Source: GCA-2748575 sp965222725 (lineage in GTDB: Bacteria > Pseudomonadota > Gammaproteobacteria > Pseudomonadales > Ketobacteraceae). From it: DNA of 64,000 nucleotides. The notes beneath the pieces were generated by a model, which saw nothing but the letters and a program-made list of their open reading frames with translations, did no database searches and was not told where the DNA came from. Of the stretch, positions 54,009 to 62,561 are shown in pieces. Positions within the stretch are counted from its first letter, which is position 1; every line of letters starts with the position of its first letter. The stretch lies in contig OZ244969.1 in the NCBI GenBank assembly GCA_965222725.1, forward strand, positions 3,286,001 to 3,350,000, read 5' to 3'. The translations under genes were made by a program, and so were the position numbers.

Positions 54009-56215
54009 TGTCGGCGCCCCTGAAACGTGTGGTGATCGTGGGCCTTGGCCTGATCGGAGGCTCCTTTGCGGCTGCCCTGAAAAAAGCCGGCAAGGCAGAG
54101 CACATTATCGGCGCCAGCCGCAGCCAGACAACCCTGGATAAGGGCCTTGAACTGGGCGTCATCGACGAAGCCCAGCCGGATCTTGCCCTGGCAGTGCAGG
54201 GGGCCGATCTGGTGATGCTGGCCGCACCGGTGGGGGTGACCGAAACCCTGCTGGAAAAAATAAAGCCCGGACTGAACGGCAAAACGATTGTTACGGACGC
54301 CGGCAGTGTGAAAGGCAATGTGGTTGCCGCCGCAAAAAAGGTATTTGGCAGTGTTCCCCCGTGGCTGGTGCCGGGGCATCCTATCGCAGGATCGGAAAAC
54401 AGCGGGGTGGCAGCGGCCAATCCGGATCTTTACCAGCATCACAAGGTCATTCTGACACCCACACCGGAAAATTCCCCGGAGGCCGTGGCCCTGGTCCGTC
54501 AGGCCTGGGAATGGTGCGGTGCCAGGGTGCTCACCATGGATGTTTCCCATCACGACGATGTGCTGGCAGCCACCAGTCATTTGCCCCATTTTCTGGCGTT
54601 CTCACTGGTGGACACCCTGGCAAGAGAAGATGAAAACCAGGAAATCTTCCGTTATGCTGCCGGCGGTTTCCGGGACTTCACCCGGATTGCCTCCAGCGAT
54701 CCCACCATGTGGCACGACATATTTGTTGCCAACCGGGATGCCCTGCTGACCCGGATCGAACATTTTGAAGCCGGACTGGCCCGGTTCAAGCAGGCTGTTG
54801 CAGCCAGCGACAGCCAGGACATGCTGGGCATCATGACCCGCGCCAAGGTGGCGCGTGACCATTTCACAAAAATGTTAGCTAAAAAAGCTTATAGTAGCGC
54901 TATGACAGACAAGCAGATTACCTTTATTGCCAGCCCCGGCGGCAGTGTTTCCGGTTCCATTCGGGTTCCCGGCGACAAATCCATTTCTCACCGCTCCATT
55001 ATGCTGGGTTCACTGGCCGAGGGCGTTACCGAAGTAGACGGTTTCCTGGAAGGGGAGGACGCACTGGCCACGCTTCAGGCCTTCCGCGATATGGGCGTCA
55101 CCATCGAAGGCCCCAATCACGGTCATGTGAAGATTTTTGGTGTGGGTATTAATGGCCTGCAGCCACCACCCGGGCCGCTTTACCTGGGTAATAGTGGTAC
55201 TTCCATGCGTTTACTGGCTGGTTTGCTGGCCGCCCAGGCGTTTGATACTGAGCTGACTGGCGACGAATCCCTGTCCAAACGGCCCATGAAGCGTGTATCC
55301 CAACCTCTTGAGTTGATGGGTGCCCGGATCGAGACGGGTAGCGACGGCACACCACCCTTGCGGATCAAGGGTAATACCCCACTGAAAGCCATCCACTACA
55401 ATATGCCCATGGCCAGTGCCCAGGTGAAATCCTGTGTGCTGCTGGCAGGCCTGTATGCAGACGGTGAAACCAGCGTGGTGGAGCCGGCACCCACCCGCGA
55501 CCATACCGAGCGAATGCTGCGCGGGTTCGGTTACCATGTGACCACCGATGGCGCCAGGGCCAGCCTGAAAGGCGGCGGCAAACTCAGCGCAACCAAAATT
55601 GATGTACCGGCAGATATTTCCTCTGCGGCCTTTTTTATGGTGGCCGCCAGCATCACCCCCGGTGCGGATCTGACACTGGAGCACGTGGGTATCAATCCCA
55701 CCCGTACCGGCGTCATCAATATCCTTCGTGCCATGGGTGGCAATATTGAAGTGCTCAACGAGCGCGAAGTGGGTGGCGAGCCGGTAGCGGATATCCGTGT
55801 GCGGTATTCCCAACTGACAGGCATTGATATTCCCGAAGATCAGGTGCCGCTGGCCATTGATGAGTTCCCCGTATTGTTTGTGGCAGCCGCCTGCGCCGAG
55901 GGTCAGACCCGCCTGACAGGTGCAGAGGAGCTGCGGGTGAAGGAGAGCGATCGCATCCAGGTCATGGCTGACGGGTTAATTGCGCTTGGCGTTGACGCCC
56001 AGCCCACCCCCGATGGCATTGTGATTCAGGGTGGCAGCATGGGCTCCGCCGATGTGGAAAGCCATGGGGATCACCGGATTGCCATGGCCTTTGTGGTAGC
56101 CTCGCTGCGATCGACCGGCAGCATTACCATTCGCAACTGTGCCAATGTTGCCACCTCTTTCCCGAATTTTGTTGAGCTTGCTACCCGGGTGGGTATGCAG
56201 GTGCGTGTTGAATAA
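54008..56215 (+). CDS. Fused prephenate dehydrogenase-EPSP synthase (TyrA-AroA)
   Basis: 735 residues joining two enzymes. TyrA part (about 1-290): GLGLIGGSFAAALKKAG for NAD binding, PIAGSENSG, HHDDVLAATSHLPH. AroA part (about 305-735): PGDKSISHRS, LYLGNSGTSMRLLAG, SKRPMKRV, the catalytic EELRVKESDRI and GDHRIAM. The fusion makes 4-hydroxyphenylpyruvate from prephenate and 5-enolpyruvylshikimate-3-phosphate in one chain and is known in pseudomonads and related groups. An in-frame ATG at 54902 sits at the domain junction and could give free AroA. Confidence 0.95.
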   Translation: MSAPLKRVVIVGLGLIGGSFAAALKKAGKAEHIIGASRSQTTLDKGLELGVIDEAQPDLALAVQGADLVMLAAPVGVTETLLEKIKPGLNGKTIVTDAGSVKGNVVAAAKKVFGSVPPWLVPGHPIAGSENSGVAAANPDLYQHHKVILTPTPENSPEAVALVRQAWEWCGARVLTMDVSHHDDVLAATSHLPHFLAFSLVDTLAREDENQEIFRYAAGGFRDFTRIASSDPTMWHDIFVANRDALLTRIEHFEAGLARFKQAVAASDSQDMLGIMTRAKVARDHFTKMLAKKAYSSAMTDKQITFIASPGGSVSGSIRVPGDKSISHRSIMLGSLAEGVTEVDGFLEGEDALATLQAFRDMGVTIEGPNHGHVKIFGVGINGLQPPPGPLYLGNSGTSMRLLAGLLAAQAFDTELTGDESLSKRPMKRVSQPLELMGARIETGSDGTPPLRIKGNTPLKAIHYNMPMASAQVKSCVLLAGLYADGETSVVEPAPTRDHTERMLRGFGYHVTTDGARASLKGGGKLSATKIDVPADISSAAFFMVAASITPGADLTLEHVGINPTRTGVINILRAMGGNIEVLNEREVGGEPVADIRVRYSQLTGIDIPEDQVPLAIDEFPVLFVAAACAEGQTRLTGAEELRVKESDRIQVMADGLIALGVDAQPTPDGIVIQGGSMGSADVESHGDHRIAMAFVVASLRSTGSITIRNCANVATSFPNFVELATRVGMQVRVE

Positions 56216-56228
56216 GTTGGAGTAAACC

Positions 56229-56927
56229 ATGGCTTCACCGGCTAAAAGTGCGCCAGTTATTACCATTGACGGGCCCGGTGGTTCCGGAAAAGGCACCATT
56301 TCCCAGATGGTGGCAAATCATATGGGCTGGAGCCTGCTGGACAGCGGTGCCCTGTATCGCCTGGTGGGACTGACTGCCCGCAATCATGGTGTCAGCCTGG
56401 AAAATGAAGAAAGTCTGGGGGTGCTGGCCCAGCACATGGACGTACAGTTTATAGCCACCGATCCTGACACGCCCCCCGATGTGATCCTGGAAGGCGAGAA
56501 CGTGACCCGGGATATTCGCACCGAGGAAGCGGGTAAAGCCGCGTCGGTGGTGGCCACCTTGTCGCAGGTGCGGGAAGGCCTGTTAAAACGCCAGCAGGAT
56601 TTCCGCGAACTCCCGGGCCTGGTGGCCGACGGCAGGGATATGGGCACTGTGGTTTTCCCCGATGCGGAGCTGAAAATTTACCTCACTGCCAGCGCTGAAG
56701 AGCGCGCCAACCGGCGCTATAAACAGTTGCAAGCCAAGGGGATGGATGTTAAGTTAGCCGACCTTCTGAAAGGTATACAGGAACGCGACGAGCAGGATAT
56801 GAACCGTGCTATCGCTCCCCTCAAACCGGCAGAAGACGCTGTCGTTATAGACAGCAGCAGCCTGACCATACAGCAGGTGTTCGATCGCGTTATCGAGCTG
56901 GCCGGAGAAAAGGGCCTAACCTGTTAA
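56229..56927 (+). CDS. cmk: Cytidylate kinase
   Basis: 232 residues. Phosphorylates CMP and dCMP. P-loop TIDGPGGSGKGTISQMVANH, LDSGALYRLVGL, and DGRDMGTVVFPDAELKIYLT; ERANRRYKQLQAKG is the nucleoside-binding lid region. TGGAG precedes the ATG, 13 bases after the tyrA-aroA stop. Typical neighbour of rpsA. Confidence 0.96.
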   Translation: MASPAKSAPVITIDGPGGSGKGTISQMVANHMGWSLLDSGALYRLVGLTARNHGVSLENEESLGVLAQHMDVQFIATDPDTPPDVILEGENVTRDIRTEEAGKAASVVATLSQVREGLLKRQQDFRELPGLVADGRDMGTVVFPDAELKIYLTASAEERANRRYKQLQAKGMDVKLADLLKGIQERDEQDMNRAIAPLKPAEDAVVIDSSSLTIQQVFDRVIELAGEKGLTC

Positions 56928-57101
56928 GGACGCTGCAAACCCGCGGGAACTGTTGAACTGAACCGGTTCCAGGCGGATTTCCTGTCGCGTACGGTAGTTA
57001 TTCAGTCGTTCGTAGCAAGAGTTGACCAGGTAAAAAACCAGGTAAGAGTTTCAGGGGATGAGGGGCCTGCCTTAGGGTATTCTTCATTCCCTTTTTGACG
57101 T

Positions 57102-57142
57102 TCTGCAGGTGCATCACAAGGTCCATCAGCCGCACCTGCAGA
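57102..57142 (+). promoter_or_regulatory. Hairpin in the rpsA leader
   Basis: TCTGCAGGTGC (57102-57112) and its exact complement GCACCTGCAGA (57132-57142), an 11-bp stem with 19-base loop. A second small stem (GCGTGT/ACACGC, 57179-57192) lies 25 bases before the rpsA start. rpsA mRNAs of other gammaproteobacteria are autoregulated through structured leaders; the same may hold here. The 289-bp gap contains no gene. Confidence 0.6.
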
Positions 57143-57216
57143 CATTGGTAACTAACCCGCATGCTGATGGAGTGCGGCGCGTGTTTACACGCAACTAATT
57201 GATATTAGGAACTAAA

Positions 57217-58890
57217 ATGAGCGAAAGCTTTGCTGAACTATTTGAAGAAAGTCTGAAAGAACTCGACATGAAACCCGGTTCAATCGTGGCCGGAACGGTC
57301 GTTGCGATTGACTCCGACTGGGTAACTGTTCACGCAGGACTCAAGTCTGAAGGTGTGATTCCCCGTGACCAGTTCATCAACGACAGCGGCGAAATCGAAA
57401 TCGTTGTTGGTGACACTGTCGATGTAGCCCTTGAAACCCTGGAAGACGGTTGGGGTGAAACTCGGCTTTCTCGTGAAAAAGCGAAACGTGCGGAATCCTG
57501 GAAGCGTCTGGAAGCTGCATTCGAAGCCAACGAAATCGTTAAAGGTGTTATTAACGGTAAAGTTAAAGGCGGTTTCACAGTCGATATCGATTCTGTCCGA
57601 GCTTTCCTGCCCGGTTCTCTGGTTGATGTACGTCCGGTACGAGACACCACTCACCTGGAAGGTAAAGAATTGGAATTCCGCGTTATCAAGCTGGATGCCA
57701 AGCGCAATAACGTGGTGGTTTCCCGCCGTGCTGTTCTGGAAGCAGAAAACAGTGCCGAGCGTGAACAACTGCTTGCCAACCTGCAAGAAGGTATGGAAGT
57801 TAAAGGTATCGTTAAAAACCTCACCGACTACGGTGCGTTTGTGGACCTGGGTGGTATCGACGGTCTGCTGCACATCACTGACATGGCCTGGAAGCGCATC
57901 AAGCACCCCAGCGAGATTGTCAGCGTAGGCGATGAAATCAACGTTAAAGTTCTGAAATTCGATCGCGATCGCAACCGTGTATCTCTTGGCCTGAAGCAAC
58001 TGGGCGAAGATCCATGGGTAGAAATCAAACAGCGTTATCCTGAAAACAGTCGCGTTACCGCCACTGTGACCAACCTGACCGACTACGGCTGCTTTGCTGA
58101 GCTGGAAGAAGGTGTTGAAGGTCTGGTACACGTGTCTGAAATGGACTGGACCAACAAAAACGTTCATCCCTCCAAAGTGGTTTCCATTGGCGACGAGATC
58201 GACGTAGTGGTTCTGGATATCGACGAAGAGCGTCGTCGTATTTCTCTGGGTATCAAACAAACCCGTGCCAACCCATGGGAAGAGTTTGCCGGCAAATACA
58301 ACAAAGGCGACAAGATCTCCGGCAAGATCAAGTCCATCACCGACTTCGGTATCTTCATTGGTCTGGATGGCGGCATCGACGGTCTGGTTCACCTGTCCGA
58401 TATCTCCTGGGACCTGACTGGCGAAGAAGCTGTTCGTCAGTACAAGAAAGGTGACGAGATTGAGACTGTGATCCTGTCTGTAGATCCTGAGCGTGAGCGT
58501 ATCTCTCTGGGCGTCAAGCAGCTGGAAGAAGATCCGTTCGCCAACTACGTACAGTCCAACGACAAGGGTGCCATCGTAACCGGTACCGTTAAGTCTGTTG
58601 ACGCCAAAGGCGCTGTGGTAGAGCTGGCAGACGGCGTTGAAGCCTCTCTGAAAGCTTCTGAAATCAGCCGCGACCGTGTTGAAGACGCGCGCAATCACCT
58701 GAACGAAGGCGACAGTGTTGAAGCCCGCATCGTTTCTGTGGATCGCAAGAACCGCGTACTCAGCCTGTCCATCAAGGCGAAAGACGTTGTTGAAGAGAAA
58801 GAAGCCATGAAAGCGGTTAACCAGGAGCAGCCTGACAATGCACCGAAAACTATCGGTGATCTGATCAAGCAGCAAATGGAAAAGAGCTGA
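57217..58890 (+). CDS. rpsA: 30S ribosomal protein S1
   Basis: 557 residues. Six S1 RNA-binding domains are visible, e.g. GSIVAGTVVAIDSDWVTVHA (first), VKGIVKNLTDYGAFVDLGG (third), VTATVTNLTDYGCFAELEEG (fourth), ISGKIKSITDFGIFIGLDGG (fifth), and VTGTVKSVDAKGAVVELADG (sixth). The ATG at 57217 is used because AGGA lies upstream and MSESFAELFEESL is the family N terminus. It ends at a strong terminator. It loads mRNA on the ribosome. Codon use is strongly biased, as for highly expressed genes. Confidence 0.98.
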   Translation: MSESFAELFEESLKELDMKPGSIVAGTVVAIDSDWVTVHAGLKSEGVIPRDQFINDSGEIEIVVGDTVDVALETLEDGWGETRLSREKAKRAESWKRLEAAFEANEIVKGVINGKVKGGFTVDIDSVRAFLPGSLVDVRPVRDTTHLEGKELEFRVIKLDAKRNNVVVSRRAVLEAENSAEREQLLANLQEGMEVKGIVKNLTDYGAFVDLGGIDGLLHITDMAWKRIKHPSEIVSVGDEINVKVLKFDRDRNRVSLGLKQLGEDPWVEIKQRYPENSRVTATVTNLTDYGCFAELEEGVEGLVHVSEMDWTNKNVHPSKVVSIGDEIDVVVLDIDEERRRISLGIKQTRANPWEEFAGKYNKGDKISGKIKSITDFGIFIGLDGGIDGLVHLSDISWDLTGEEAVRQYKKGDEIETVILSVDPERERISLGVKQLEEDPFANYVQSNDKGAIVTGTVKSVDAKGAVVELADGVEASLKASEISRDRVEDARNHLNEGDSVEARIVSVDRKNRVLSLSIKAKDVVEEKEAMKAVNQEQPDNAPKTIGDLIKQQMEKS

Positions 58891-58920
58891 TATTTCAGCA
58901 CAACGCTTTTCAAGCTGAAT

Positions 58921-58952
58921 AAAAAAGGGGCCAGTCATTGGCCCCTTTTTTT
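58921..58952 (+). terminator. Intrinsic terminator of rpsA
   Basis: A-tract, GGGGCCA, 5-base loop, TGGCCCC, then seven Ts; 30 bases after the rpsA stop. A classical strong Rho-independent terminator. Confidence 0.95.
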
Positions 58953-59131
58953 ATGCCCTGCGTCAAAAATGTACTGGCCAACCGGTGGGATTTCCATTAG
59001 TCTCAAAGTCTTGGGGAAACACGGAGTTTACATTGCTGTAAGCGCCTGAAAATATTGGGGTAAACCTATTTCGATGAAGAGTTTACCTGCCCCGGAACCA
59101 CAAGAGATCAAAACCTGCCGATGAACTTTGT

Positions 59132-59147
59132 CCACCCCGCGGGGTGG
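59132..59147. promoter_or_regulatory. 16-base perfect palindrome upstream of SDR gene
   Basis: CCACCCCGCGGGGTGG, 45 bases before the SDR start codon. Possible operator or mRNA hairpin; regulator unknown. Confidence 0.4.
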
Positions 59148-59192
59148 GGCGTAGATTCAGGCAGTTATAGTAAGCAGTCATAGAGGGTAATC

Positions 59193-60023
59193 ATGAAGAG
59201 CTATAACGATAAAGTGGCAGCCATCACCGGCGCGGGTTCAGGAATTGGCAGGGCAACCGCCCTGATGCTGGCGGAGCAGGGTTGTCACCTGGCTTTGTCT
59301 GATGTTGACGAGCAGGGCCTGCTGGAAACCGTCAGCCAGATCAGCGGCGTGCGCTGCACCCATCATATTGTGGACGTGGCGAGCCGGGATGCGGTGTATC
59401 AGTGGGCTGACCAGGTGTTTCAGGAACACGGCAAGATCAATATCATTATGAACAATGCCGGCGTGGCTCTGGGTGATACCGTTGAGAACATGAAGTATGA
59501 AGACTTCGAGTGGCTCATGAACATCAACTTCTGGGGCGTGGTTTACGGCACCAAGGCGTTTTTGCCGTATCTGAAACAGGCCGGCGAAGGCCATATCATT
59601 AACGTTTCCAGTGTGTTCGGTCTGATCGGTGTGCCCACCCAATCTGCGTATAATGCCGCCAAGTTTGCGGTGCGTGGCTTTACCGAGTCATTGCGTGAGG
59701 AGCTGGAAATCGATCGCTGCGGGGTTAGCACCACCAGTGTCCACCCGGGCGGCATCAAGACCAATATTGCCCGTAACAGTCGTATGGGCAATGTCGGTAC
59801 TATCACCAGCCAGACAACCACAGTGGAAGAAGCGGCAAAGCGCTTTGACAAGGTGGCTCGTACCACACCCAGGGAAGCGGCCAAAATCATTCTGGATGGC
59901 GTTCGCAAAGACAAGGCCAGAGTGCTGGTAGGGTTCGACGCCCACGTGATCGACAGCATGCAGCGCCTGTTGCCCACCACCTATCAAAAACTTCTGGTTT
60001 TTGGTGCAAAACGAGTAAGTTAG
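59193..60023 (+). CDS. Classical short-chain dehydrogenase/reductase
   Basis: 276-residue NAD(P)-dependent oxidoreductase: TGAGSGIGRATALMLAEQG, NNAGVALGD, NVSSVFGLIG and YNAAK (YxxxK). The C-terminal part (RVLVGFDAHVIDSMQRLLP) is a longer tail shared with acetoin/hydrophobic-substrate SDRs of marine bacteria. Substrate unknown. GAGGG precedes the ATG. Followed by a strong inverted repeat at 60054. Confidence 0.88.
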   Translation: MKSYNDKVAAITGAGSGIGRATALMLAEQGCHLALSDVDEQGLLETVSQISGVRCTHHIVDVASRDAVYQWADQVFQEHGKINIIMNNAGVALGDTVENMKYEDFEWLMNINFWGVVYGTKAFLPYLKQAGEGHIINVSSVFGLIGVPTQSAYNAAKFAVRGFTESLREELEIDRCGVSTTSVHPGGIKTNIARNSRMGNVGTITSQTTTVEEAAKRFDKVARTTPREAAKIILDGVRKDKARVLVGFDAHVIDSMQRLLPTTYQKLLVFGAKRVS

Positions 60024-60053
60024 CTGCTATCTTTCAGCTTTTAGGCAATAAAT

Positions 60054-60119
60054 AAGACCTTTTGTATCATTAGCTTAGAATCACTAGCTATACTGGATAC
60101 TAAAGGTCTTTTTGTTTTT
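60054..60119 (+). terminator. Terminator/attenuator-like hairpin between SDR and GGDEF-EAL gene
   Basis: Left arm 60054-60068 and right arm 60096-60110 pair over 15 positions with a single mismatch (AAGACCTTT-GTATC pattern), followed by TTTGTTTTT. It starts 31 bases after the SDR stop and ends 18 bases before the ATG of the next gene. The 27-base loop contains TAGCT/AGCTA. Confidence 0.75.
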
Positions 60120-60128
60120 GAATGCTGA

Positions 60129-62561
60129 ATGAAACTTCATCAAAGTATTTCCTACAAACTGGCAACCACCGGCGTTCTCCTGGCTTTCTGTCTGGGGTTG
60201 ATTGTCAGTGGTGTACAGGTCTATTCAGATTTTCAGAATCAGCAGGCCAATTTCAGTGATACCGTCGGCCGCATGCTCGATGTGGCCAAGCCCACCGCCA
60301 GCCGCGCAGTGCACACTCTGGATGAACGCCTCGCCACCGAAGTCGTGAAAGGTCTGATGGTGTATGACTTTGTGGTGGGTGTAAAAGTAGTGGATGAGCT
60401 GGGGAATGTACTGGCAGAAAGAACCCGGCCCATTGTTGCCACCAATACCGTCTGGCTTACGGATATGCTGGCGCAGCGGCTGCACGATTTTAATATCGCT
60501 ATTTCCCTGGAAAATGCCATCAGTAGAGATTCCGGACTGCTCCAGGTAACCATCGATTACGATGCTGTTTATTCCCCTTTCTATACCCGTGCCATTACGG
60601 TTTTCGTCACCGGATTTTTGAGAAACATGATTCTGGTGATGCTGTTTTTTGTGGCTTTTTACTGGTCCATCGCCAAACCCCTGATTCGTATTTCCAAGGA
60701 AATTCGCGAAATCGATCCGGAGCGCCCGGATATCAAACTGATCCCCAAAGATGAAAACCATCGTGATGATGAACTGGGGCGTTTAATCGATGTTTCCAAC
60801 CAATATATCCGTACCGTATCCAACCTGTTGCAGGAACGTAAGGAGCGGGAACGGGTTATCTTTGAAAGCGAGCGTCACAAGCAAAAAATCATTAATACGG
60901 TTCCCCATATGATTTATGCCCGGGACGCGGAAGGCCGCTTTGTGTTTGCCAACAAGGCAACCGCCGATGCTTATGGCTTGTCGGTTGGTGAAGTGGAAAA
61001 GAGTTTGTTGAAAGACCTCCACGGCAAGCTGTCGGATCAGCAAATGCGGCAGTTCCGATCCAGTGATATGGCCATTATTGATGGCCAGACGCCGGATTAT
61101 GTGGCGGAAGAAGTCTTTACCAATGCCCGGGGAGAAGAGCGGGCGTTGCACACTCACAAGATTCCCCTGAGTTACTATGGCGAAATGATCTGCCTGGGTG
61201 TGTCCGTTGATATTACCGCACAGAAAAATGCTGAAGCCATTATCCGTCATCAGGCCTATCACGATCCACTCACCAACCTGCCCAACCGGTTACGTCTGAT
61301 TGAAAACCTGGAAAGCGAAATCGAGCGCTCCTATCGCCATCATTATGTGGGCGCCGTGCTCTTTATCGATCTGGATCACTTCAAAAAGATCAATGATTCC
61401 CTGGGGCACCCGGTGGGGGATCTGGTATTACAGGAAGTGTCTTCCCGACTGGAAAATAATTGCCGGGCGGAAGACATGGTAGCGCGGCTCGGCGGTGATG
61501 AATTTGTGGTGGTAACGCCGGAAATTGGTGACACCATTGAAGAAGGCGCAACCCACGCCCTGGAAATTGCCGAAAAACTCCGGGAAATGATGGCCATGCC
61601 CATTGTATCCGGTGGGCAGACTCTGCGGGTAACCGCCAGTATCGGCATTGTGATGTTCCCGGAAAAAGGCAAGGACGTGCACGAAATTCTGCGCTATGCC
61701 GACACTGCCATGTATCACGCCAAGGATGAAGGGCGGGATACCATTGAGTTCTTTTCCGAAACCATGGCCGAGCTGGTGGACCGCCACCTGGAACTGGAAA
61801 ACGAGCTGCAGAAAGCCATTGAGGAAGAGCAGTTTGTCCTGCATTACCAGCCGCAGCTGAATTGCAGCACCGGCAAGGTGGTGGGTGGCGAGGCTCTGTT
61901 ACGCTGGAATCATCCCCGCATGGGGCTGGTTTCTCCCGGTGAGTTTATTCCCATTCTGGAATCCAGTCGTTTGATTGTGCCCGCCGGCCGCTGGCTTTTA
62001 CGCCGTGCTTTTGAAGATGTTAAAAGCTGGCGGCAGAAAGGTATCTGGGAGGATGGCCAGCGAGTCGGGATTAATATTTCCCCGCGGCAGTTCCGCGACA
62101 AGGCCTTTATCAGTGACGTCAGAAACCTGATTGAAACCACTGAGATCGATCCCAAATGGGTGGAATTCGAAATCACCGAAGGCATCGTAATTCACAATGT
62201 TCAGGAAACCATCGAGATTATGAAGCAGCTGTGCAATCTGGGGATCAGCTTCTCGCTCGATGACTTTGGTACCGGTTATTCGTCGCTGAGTTACCTCAAA
62301 CAATTACCGGTATCGTCGTTAAAAGTGGATCAGACCTTTGTCCGTGATATAACCACTGACCCCAACGATGCAGCCATTGTTGAAGCCACCCTGGCCATGG
62401 CGCGTGGATTGGATATGGATGTGATTGCGGAAGGGGTAGAGACCAAGGACCAGCTGGATTTTCTGATTTCCCATAACTGTCAGATGTGTCAGGGATACTA
62501 CTTCAGCCGGCCCTTGCCCATTGATGATTTTGAAGATTATGTCAGTGGAGCCACTGGTTAA
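60129..62561 (+). CDS. Membrane GGDEF-EAL c-di-GMP protein with PAS domain
   Basis: 810 residues. Two N-terminal transmembrane helices (about 10-32 and 160-180) bracket a periplasmic sensor; a HAMP-like linker follows (WSIAKPLIRISKEIREIDPE). A PAS domain (about 245-365), a GGDEF domain with RLGGDEFVVV and an RxxD I-site (RAED), and an EAL domain come next. The EAL set is intact: GGEALLRWNHP, NISPRQF, EITEG, DDFGTGYSSL, SLKVDQTF and AEGVET. Both synthetic and hydrolytic activity are possible; the I-site predicts c-di-GMP binding. Convergent with the tolC-like gene, overlapping by 20 bp. Confidence 0.93.
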   Translation: MKLHQSISYKLATTGVLLAFCLGLIVSGVQVYSDFQNQQANFSDTVGRMLDVAKPTASRAVHTLDERLATEVVKGLMVYDFVVGVKVVDELGNVLAERTRPIVATNTVWLTDMLAQRLHDFNIAISLENAISRDSGLLQVTIDYDAVYSPFYTRAITVFVTGFLRNMILVMLFFVAFYWSIAKPLIRISKEIREIDPERPDIKLIPKDENHRDDELGRLIDVSNQYIRTVSNLLQERKERERVIFESERHKQKIINTVPHMIYARDAEGRFVFANKATADAYGLSVGEVEKSLLKDLHGKLSDQQMRQFRSSDMAIIDGQTPDYVAEEVFTNARGEERALHTHKIPLSYYGEMICLGVSVDITAQKNAEAIIRHQAYHDPLTNLPNRLRLIENLESEIERSYRHHYVGAVLFIDLDHFKKINDSLGHPVGDLVLQEVSSRLENNCRAEDMVARLGGDEFVVVTPEIGDTIEEGATHALEIAEKLREMMAMPIVSGGQTLRVTASIGIVMFPEKGKDVHEILRYADTAMYHAKDEGRDTIEFFSETMAELVDRHLELENELQKAIEEEQFVLHYQPQLNCSTGKVVGGEALLRWNHPRMGLVSPGEFIPILESSRLIVPAGRWLLRRAFEDVKSWRQKGIWEDGQRVGINISPRQFRDKAFISDVRNLIETTEIDPKWVEFEITEGIVIHNVQETIEIMKQLCNLGISFSLDDFGTGYSSLSYLKQLPVSSLKVDQTFVRDITTDPNDAAIVEATLAMARGLDMDVIAEGVETKDQLDFLISHNCQMCQGYYFSRPLPIDDFEDYVSGATG

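Larger units (their letters stand above)
58891..59192. other. 302-bp gap between rpsA and an SDR gene
   Basis: No gene. It holds the rpsA terminator, an inverted repeat TTACATTGCTGTAA (59028-59041), an inverted repeat GGTAAAC/GTTTACC (59059-59065 and 59081-59087) and a 16-base palindrome (59132-59147). ihfB, the usual gene after rpsA in pseudomonads, is absent. Confidence 0.7.

Noticed and set aside
57280..58938. 552-codon open frame antisense to rpsA
   Set aside because: Shadow of a highly biased ribosomal gene. It runs through the terminator and resembles no protein family.
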